Assembly (NCBI GenBank): GCA_045539425.1
Contig: JAZQFH010000005.1
Location: forward strand, 1 to 64,000
Direction of reading: 5' to 3'
Length of the DNA: 64,000 nt
Source of the DNA: RUG14871 sp045539425
Lineage (GTDB): Bacteria > Bacillota_I > Bacilli_A > Erysipelotrichales > Erysipelotrichaceae
In this document: piece after piece, positions 59,077 to 64,000 of the stretch
How the letters are laid out: each line of letters opens with the position of its first letter
Position numbering within the stretch: position 1 is the stretch's first letter
Notes under the pieces: model-generated
What the model was told of the DNA's origin: nothing
Database searches by the model: none
What the model saw: the letters and a program-made list of their open reading frames with translations, nothing else
Position numbers and translations under genes: made by a program

Positions 59077-61011
59077 TCAATACATAATGCTGCAGAGTTT
59101 TTCGTAGTCCCGCTTTTTCTCATGTGAGAGGATCGAATCATATGAGCGCAGCAGTTTTCCGACTTTTTCCGAAAGGATCTTACGGCTGAAGAGCGAATTT
59201 CCGCCTGTCCCGACCACGATGATTTTATTCACGAAGTCACGGTCAATCTCGATGCTTTCGTCAAGATAAATGACCTTCAGAAACCGTTTGGAAGTCTGCT
59301 GAAACAGAGGAAATACCAGAAAACTGTTATTGATCCTTCTCCCACCGTAGATTCCATTCATCCGCCTGGCTTCGGCGATATAGGCATCTTTTTCCTTTTC
59401 ATCATCTCCCGGAAGAATTGAGCGGACAAAGGCATAGATATCCTCCTCACTTCTCAGTTTCTGATCCACATACAGATCCTCCTGTGTAAAGATCTTCTGG
59501 AAATCCGTAAAGCGCAGCTGGAAATACTTGCCGATCCGGGCAATATCCTCGGCATTCCGCAGATAGTTCAGCTCACGGAACGGCAGTTCGGGATACTCAT
59601 CCGACACTTCCGCCACATTGCTCAGAATCCCGATATATTCGCTGAGATTCTCTCTTTCCAGATTCATGTACTCTTTCGGAACATAGATGATATTGAAATT
59701 GCTTTTCATCTGATTCAGACGGTTCGCATATACGCTGGCACCCTGATATCCCTGCTTGCTGACAACGAGTATTTTCCCCGCATTCTGCGCATCCCGCAGA
59801 TTAAAGAAGCGGATGAAACAGGGATAGAGTCCGGCAATATCGTAGATATTCATTTCCAGCTGATAGCGTTCTTTTAAAAACAGATAGAAAACGGAACAGA
59901 AATCCAGAGCGGAAAGTCCATCCCTCCGGTACTGATGGGTAAACTGACGGGAGAGATGTACATCGATCAGAGAACGGTAATAGATTTTATAAAACTCCGT
60001 GCAGAGATCCTTGTGAAGCTCGCTGGTATCCGTATTCCCGATATCCAGCTGTTCTTTGAAATAAGAGATAAAGGAATCCACGATATCCGAAAAGTACTCA
60101 CGGTCACTCTGCTGCAAAAACACCTGGTATTTCATGGAGCGCTCGCCTTTTAAACTGAGCGCCAGATAGAAGAGTTCTTCCTCCGACAGTTTCAGATTAT
60201 CAAACACCATCATGCTGGCGAGGATTTCCTTCACCATCTGCTTTTCCGCTGTCAGATCAATCTGCCGGATCCTGCTCGGAATCACCAATCTGGAAGCATA
60301 ACGCGCCCGGTTATATGTCAGGATCAGCAGTTTCGTAAACCGGATCAAAGAGGAAAAGGACATAATATAGGAATGATTCAGCAGAACCTTCTTGACCTTC
60401 TGCATGATCACATCCAGGTACTCATGATTCAACAGTGTCATATTCTCAAAGTCTACTTCCGGCGTATTGATATACACCTTCTGCATGAACTGATAGAGAT
60501 AATCCTCCTGCAGAAATGCCAGACGGATATGCCACTCATCCCCTTCCAGAGACATCCCCCTGTTTGTCCGGTTGACCAGATACAGTTTGTAATTACCCAG
60601 AATACTCCTGATTCCCGGCAAATCGCGGCGGATGGTCGATTCCGACACATTGCATGCATATACCAGGTCATTGAGATGCAGTGTATTTTCCAGAAGAAAG
60701 CGGCGAACGATATAATGCGCCCGTTCATGCTGAGCATCCGTGTAATAGAAATGATTCCGGTAAATAGTCAGAATTTCCTCCCGGAACTCCGCATACTGCT
60801 TCCGGTTACGCACCTCCACTTCATATCCGGCTCCGACTTTGGATATGATCTCACAGCCGTTTTTCAAACAGATTGCGTTCAGATCATCAATTTCTTTCTT
60901 TACCGTTTTCAAAGAGCTGTTCAGATAATCCGCAATGGCCAGCCCGCTGACCGTATCATGGCTGCTGAACAGCATATTTAAAATCTGAATCTGTGATCTG
61001 AATAATTCCAT
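59077..61011 (-). CDS. PRD/Mga-like transcriptional regulator with degenerate PRDs
   Basis: The 644-residue protein has N-terminal helix-turn-helix regions (VSGLAIADYLNSSLKTVKKEI near 20-45; LNDLVYACNVSESTIRRDL near 115) in the order of BglG/Mga-type regulators. Two helical PRD-like regions follow (about 190-400). The expected PRD histidine sites look lost: FYLALSLKGERS has Ser where LHL is usual. An EIIB-like Rossmann stretch (AGKILVVSKQGYQGAS) follows. A C-terminal EIIA-like part is degenerate with no clear His site. AGAGGG lies upstream of the ATG. It may control the nearby nitroreductase or PTS genes, an inference. Confidence 0.78.
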   Translation of the reverse strand: MELFRSQIQILNMLFSSHDTVSGLAIADYLNSSLKTVKKEIDDLNAICLKNGCEIISKVGAGYEVEVRNRKQYAEFREEILTIYRNHFYYTDAQHERAHYIVRRFLLENTLHLNDLVYACNVSESTIRRDLPGIRSILGNYKLYLVNRTNRGMSLEGDEWHIRLAFLQEDYLYQFMQKVYINTPEVDFENMTLLNHEYLDVIMQKVKKVLLNHSYIMSFSSLIRFTKLLILTYNRARYASRLVIPSRIRQIDLTAEKQMVKEILASMMVFDNLKLSEEELFYLALSLKGERSMKYQVFLQQSDREYFSDIVDSFISYFKEQLDIGNTDTSELHKDLCTEFYKIYYRSLIDVHLSRQFTHQYRRDGLSALDFCSVFYLFLKERYQLEMNIYDIAGLYPCFIRFFNLRDAQNAGKILVVSKQGYQGASVYANRLNQMKSNFNIIYVPKEYMNLERENLSEYIGILSNVAEVSDEYPELPFRELNYLRNAEDIARIGKYFQLRFTDFQKIFTQEDLYVDQKLRSEEDIYAFVRSILPGDDEKEKDAYIAEARRMNGIYGGRRINNSFLVFPLFQQTSKRFLKVIYLDESIEIDRDFVNKIIVVGTGGNSLFSRKILSEKVGKLLRSYDSILSHEKKRDYEKLCSIMY

Positions 61012-61104
61012 TTTTTCCCTCTTTTAAACATTATTATAACGCATTTCACTTTTTGAATCATTTGTTCACTCAGGCAGATTTACCCACTTTTCCCGGAAAA
61101 AAAG

Positions 61105-61110
61105 TATAAT
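61105..61110 (+). promoter_or_regulatory. -10 element of the nitroreductase gene
   Basis: TATAAT lies 28 bases before ATG 61139, with GCGAGG as ribosome site between. A TTTACC 20 bases upstream is a weak -35. Confidence 0.45.
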
Positions 61111-61138
61111 AAAAGCAGGAAAAGCGAGGAAAATAATC

Positions 61139-61666
61139 ATGAATGAAACAATTCGAAGCATACTTGAAAGACGAAGCGTGAAGAAGTATACGGATGAGAA
61201 AGTCAGAAAAGAAGATCTCGATCTGATCGTGCAGGCAGGTCTTTATGCCCCGAGCGGAGCCAACAAACAGGGGGCTGTTATGGCCGTCATCCAGGATGAG
61301 GCACTGATTGATGAACTTGAACGGATGAATGCGGAAGTTGTCGGCAGAGATCCGGATCTGATTCACAATTTCTACGGCGCAAAAACCATCATCCTGACGC
61401 TGGCAGACAAAAGCGTACCGACCTCGGTCTACGATGCTTCATTAATGATGGAAAACCTGATGCTTGCGGCACATTCCCTCGGGCTGGGATCCTGCTGGAT
61501 TCACCGTTCCAAGCTGATGTTTGAAACGGAACGCGGAAAAGAAATATTAAAGGAACTCGGTATGGAAGGAGAATATGAAGGCGTTGGCATCTGCCTTTTA
61601 GGATATGCGGCCGTGACACCGAATGCCGCACCGCGAAAAGAAAACAGAGTGTTTTATAAGCTGTAA
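61139..61666 (+). CDS. Nitroreductase-family FMN oxidoreductase
   Basis: The 175-residue enzyme has the nitroreductase pattern ILERRSVKKYTDEKV, YAPSGANKQGAVMAVI and GLGSCWIHRSK, with a C-terminal GYAAVTPNAAPRKENRVFY typical of the family. It resembles but is distinct from the nitroreductase at 49576. It is a single gene divergent from the PRD/Mga-like regulator, which is a natural candidate to control it. Confidence 0.9.
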   Translation: MNETIRSILERRSVKKYTDEKVRKEDLDLIVQAGLYAPSGANKQGAVMAVIQDEALIDELERMNAEVVGRDPDLIHNFYGAKTIILTLADKSVPTSVYDASLMMENLMLAAHSLGLGSCWIHRSKLMFETERGKEILKELGMEGEYEGVGICLLGYAAVTPNAAPRKENRVFYKL

Positions 61667-61675
61667 AAGTCAAAG

Positions 61676-61706
61676 CAGATAGGGAGAGATCCCTATCTGT
61701 TTTTTA
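61676..61706. terminator. Bidirectional terminator
   Basis: CAGATAGGGA (61676-61685) and TCCCTATCTG (61690-61699) form a perfect 10-bp stem with a GAGA loop, then TTTTTT. It separates the convergent nitroreductase and YdjC-type genes. Confidence 0.85.
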
Positions 61707-62570
61707 CATATTACCGATCCATAACGGAGAGTTGATTTCCTTCAGATGATCCTGGAATTCATTTGTTCCGTACAGCGCATCTCTCTGGTTGATCAATTCC
61801 ACTTTGTTTTGGATCAGCCAGTTTTTAAACTCTTCGCTGGTTGCCGCTTCCAACTCCTTGCAGCGGTGAATGTTGCAGGTGGATTCCTGCATGATATGAA
61901 CATCGCAATATCCCGGATGCCAGCCGTATAGATAGATTTCTTCTTTCTCCGTCCAGACTGGACGCATCATTTTGGAAAGCGGATCATATTCTTTGAACAA
62001 CTCAAGGCCGAACCCTTTTTCCGGCTGGATATGCAGAGAAATCATATGGAGATCCTGATACTTTTCTGCCGCCTGCGTGCGGAGGGTACCGTGCTCCTTT
62101 GCTTCCTGTGAGAAATAATTATACGGAATGCCGTATTTGTCCAGCACATCCTTATATGCCTTCTCCAACGGGAAATCCCCCGGACGAAGGCTGTTCGCCA
62201 CATCCACATATCTTCCAAGATATTTCTTACACAGTTCCAGTTCCGCTTCAAATTCCTTAAAGGCATCCTCATAAGTCGCTTCTTTCATGAGCTCCTGATG
62301 GCGATGTCCCCATTTGAAGCGCCCTCTCTCATCCACCAGGGAAGGAACTTCCTCTGCCGGCAGAACCGGACTTTCCCAGAGGTGTCTGTGCCAGCCGACG
62401 GAAAGCCAGGGCATCTCCTTCAGTTTCTTTAACACTTCAATCGTGTCCGGAGAATCCAGCATGACATCCGCACTGCTGCCAACTCCGCTCTGAAATGCTT
62501 CCATCACTCCCAAATCATAAATGGGTGTATAACCGACATCATCTACCCGAAATACCAAACGTTTTCTCAT
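61704..62570 (-). CDS. YdjC/ChbG-type deacetylase-like protein
   Basis: The 288-residue protein is longer than ChbG (about 250) and shows FRVDDVG, VGWHRHLWESP and YGWHPGYCDVH, equivalent to the metal and catalytic sites of the YdjC deacetylases. A second YdjC gene lies at 34294. ATG 62570, with AGGTGG upstream, is chosen; the open frame runs further only into the remains of the hydrolase gene. A polysaccharide or modified-sugar deacetylation role is likely but the substrate is unknown. Confidence 0.82.
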   Translation of the reverse strand: MRKRLVFRVDDVGYTPIYDLGVMEAFQSGVGSSADVMLDSPDTIEVLKKLKEMPWLSVGWHRHLWESPVLPAEEVPSLVDERGRFKWGHRHQELMKEATYEDAFKEFEAELELCKKYLGRYVDVANSLRPGDFPLEKAYKDVLDKYGIPYNYFSQEAKEHGTLRTQAAEKYQDLHMISLHIQPEKGFGLELFKEYDPLSKMMRPVWTEKEEIYLYGWHPGYCDVHIMQESTCNIHRCKELEAATSEEFKNWLIQNKVELINQRDALYGTNEFQDHLKEINSPLWIGNM

Positions 62571-62589
62571 GTTTTCCACCTTTCTTTCC

Positions 62590-63053
62590 TTATAAGAATC
62601 TGCTTCTGAGCCAATCGGCCACATAGTTGAAGCAGGAATTCACCGTATCACCGTAGAGAGAATCTACAGCTGTAAATTGTGCGTTGCACCCTCCACAAAA
62701 GCAAGGGTTTTGTCATGGCAGCTGACTGCTTGCCTGTAGACATGCCCCGCCGCTGTGTCCGAAGAGAATCACCTTTTTCACACCGGATGTACTTCTGGCA
62801 TATTTCACGATTTCATACAAATCCAGAAAACGTTCATCCAGCATCTCCTGTGCATCCCGGATATGAGCTGTAAAGCAGCGGAATCCTCTTTCTGCCAGAG
62901 CAATCGCCTGCGGGGTTTCCATATAGTTCGCTCCGGAGTGCATCAGAATCACAGTACGGAAGCATTTTCATCCGGGAAGAGCGGTTTATACAACATGCAC
63001 GGAACTCCGTTTACCTTGGAGTATGTTCTCTTGATTTCATATACTCTTTTCAT
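62590..63053 (-). pseudogene. Decayed alpha/beta-hydrolase gene
   Basis: The minus strand begins with ATG 63053, coupled by ATGA to the SDR stop, and reads MKRVYEIKRTYSKVNGV before a frameshift near 62955-62960. In another frame the fold continues with TVILMHSGANYM and the nucleophile elbow ILFGHSGGACL, then stops at 62713. Further on, C-terminal pieces remain in two frames: AFVEGATHN (catalytic His) and YGDTVNSCFNYVADWL, ending at 62590. About 150 or more residues between the nucleophile and histidine are missing. So the gene carries at least two frameshifts and one large internal deletion. Confidence 0.8.
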
Positions 63054-63787
63054 AAACCGGTTCCCATTCCTCCATTCACCATCAGAATCTCCCCGCTCAG
63101 AAATCCCGCTTCTTCCGCAAGCAGATATTCCAGAGCCGCTGAAAAATCAGCAGAAGTTCCCAAACGCCTCATGGGAATCTCCATCAACATGGTTTCACTG
63201 TTCAGACCATCTCCTTCATGGTCCTGAATCATGGCACTGACGCAGATTCCATTCACGGTAATTCCGTACGGTGCCAACTGTCTTGCCAAAGTATAAATCA
63301 TTGAATTCACTGCACCTTTGACAATCGAATCCATGATGTTTTCCTTTTCATTTCCGCTTCGTGAGCCTATCGTGGTACATAAAACGATTCTTGGAGCATT
63401 GCTATTTTTCAGATACGGCAATATAGCTTTGATATTGTCAAAGACATTGCATACCTGCTTTTGAAACAGATCATTCAGTTCTTCCGTATTCACTTCTTCC
63501 AGTGGAACCGGCTCTTTCAGAATTCCCGTCTTTGTGACATAGGCATCGATAGAGCCAAAGGACTCATAAATCTTCTGAAACATCTCTTTTCTGTCAGGCT
63601 CATTCCCAAACGCTGCGCAGATTCCCGGATATGCTTTACTGTCCTCTATGATTTCCGCACATTTTTCCGGGAAATGTGAGAGCAGCGCAACATTCATTCC
63701 GTTCTTCAGCAAATCACGCACAGCCTGATTTCCAATGTTCCCTGTTCCTCCTGCAATCACACAGGTTCTATTCTTCAATGTCAGCAT
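63050..63787 (-). CDS. Short-chain dehydrogenase-like protein lacking the catalytic tyrosine
   Basis: The 245-residue SDR has the nucleotide-binding GGTGNIGN (about 14) and the NGICVSAM/GGMGTG end. The active-site YxxxK reads MDSIVKGAVN (about 160), with Asp (GAT) where Tyr is expected; the Lys and an upstream Ser (TTIGSRSG) remain. It may have lost classical reductase activity or use another mechanism. It is first in an ATGA-coupled unit with the decayed hydrolase, and GTGAGG precedes the ATG. Close to the IS30-like element, it could itself be decaying. Confidence 0.78.
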   Translation of the reverse strand: MLTLKNRTCVIAGGTGNIGNQAVRDLLKNGMNVALLSHFPEKCAEIIEDSKAYPGICAAFGNEPDRKEMFQKIYESFGSIDAYVTKTGILKEPVPLEEVNTEELNDLFQKQVCNVFDNIKAILPYLKNSNAPRIVLCTTIGSRSGNEKENIMDSIVKGAVNSMIYTLARQLAPYGITVNGICVSAMIQDHEGDGLNSETMLMEIPMRRLGTSADFSAALEYLLAEEAGFLSGEILMVNGGMGTGL

Positions 63788-63861
63788 GATGAGACCTCAC
63801 TACTTCTTCACTATTAGCATAACCGAATCCGCAGACGGGCTTTATTCTTTTTTTACCGAAG

Positions 63862-64000
63862 AAAAAGGCATTTTTTGAGAAGATAATTTATCATAACAAG
63901 TGCAACAGAAAAAAAGCGTCCATAGGACTCAAATGTTAAAATGTAAGTGACCAAACAAACATTAAGAACAGGAGAGGACTATGAACTATAATCATCTTAC
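63862..64000 (+). mobile_element. Left end of a probable IS30-family element (cut off)
   Basis: An AT-rich stretch leads to a strong ribosome site and a start codon whose first residues look like IS30 transposases. The exact left terminal repeat cannot be set because the right end is outside the window; 63862 is only an estimate. Confidence 0.45.
63981..64000 (+). CDS. Start of an IS30-like transposase (partial)
   Basis: AGGAGAGG lies 5 bases before ATG 63981, and the visible residues are MNYNHL, the typical opening of many IS30-family transposases in Firmicutes (MNYNHLT, then an EER-rich HTH). Only six whole codons are in the window, so the call rests on this opening and on the context. Confidence 0.55.

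Noticed and set aside
60373..60981. 202-residue plus-strand ORF inside the PRD/Mga-like gene
   Set aside because: Antisense shadow without domain; the sense gene has HTH motifs and a ribosome site.
1..64000. CRISPR array, prophage or rRNA operon
   Set aside because: No repeat-spacer pattern, no phage structural genes and no rRNA sequence are visible.

Overview
The window looks like a chromosomal segment of a low-to-mid GC Firmicute. Erysipelotrichaceae or a close relative is my best guess, inferred from the mix of PEP:sugar phosphotransferase (PTS) systems, PRD and AraC regulators, consensus TATAAT promoters and the cytoplasmic glycosidase cluster; no rRNA is present to confirm it. Most genes are on the minus strand in tight operons with TAATG or ATGA junctions and clear intrinsic terminators. 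The two window ends lie in insertion sequences: an IS110-family element on the left and the start of what is probably an IS30-family element on the right.

Left part (1-12.3 kb): an IS110 recombinase with a structured leader, tRNA-Glu and tRNA-Asn, an S1-domain protein diverging from an NFU-type Fe-S scaffold, a TrmH-type methyltransferase / P-loop protein / polysaccharide deacetylase operon, a nucleotide-kinase-like plus MazG-like pair, a heterodimeric ABC exporter and a ferredoxin-domain aldo/keto reductase.

Sugar region (12.4-32.8 kb): a xylose plus rhamnose catabolic block. It holds xylA-xylB; GH43, SGNH esterase, GH2, GH3 and GH78 enzymes with a GPH-family symporter; rhaB-rhaD-rhaA; and three AraC-type regulators, each divergent from the operon it probably controls. 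None of the glycosidases shows a signal peptide, so oligosaccharides or glycosides are probably imported by the symporter and trimmed in the cytoplasm, with xylose and rhamnose entering the isomerase/kinase routes. Candidate cre sites precede xylB and rhaA.

PTS region 1 (32.8-39.7 kb): a lactose/cellobiose-type EIIBC with a second free EIIB, no EIIA, a YdjC/ChbG-type deacetylase, an MBL-fold hydrolase and a small unknown protein, divergent from a PRD regulator carrying its own EIIA-like domain; an AEC-type transporter follows.

Housekeeping block (39.7-49.5 kb): typA-tgt-queA-queH and two small membrane proteins in one operon, then a MarR regulator with two near-identical palindromic operators driving a second heterodimeric ABC exporter.

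PTS region 2 (49.5-61.7 kb): a ten-gene operon with mannose-family EIIB, EIIC, EIID and EIIA, a second MBL-fold hydrolase related to the first, a neutral-ceramidase-like hydrolase, a YcxB-like protein, a flavin-reductase-like protein and a nitroreductase. An MFS transporter diverges from it across a symmetric LacI-type operator. A NIF3-like protein, a PRD/Mga-like regulator and a nitroreductase follow. The operon looks like an uncharacterised PTS-fed catabolic route.

Right end (61.7-64 kb): a second YdjC-type deacetylase, a decayed alpha/beta-hydrolase gene, an SDR lacking its catalytic tyrosine, and the start of the IS30-like element. This part shows gene decay next to a mobile element.
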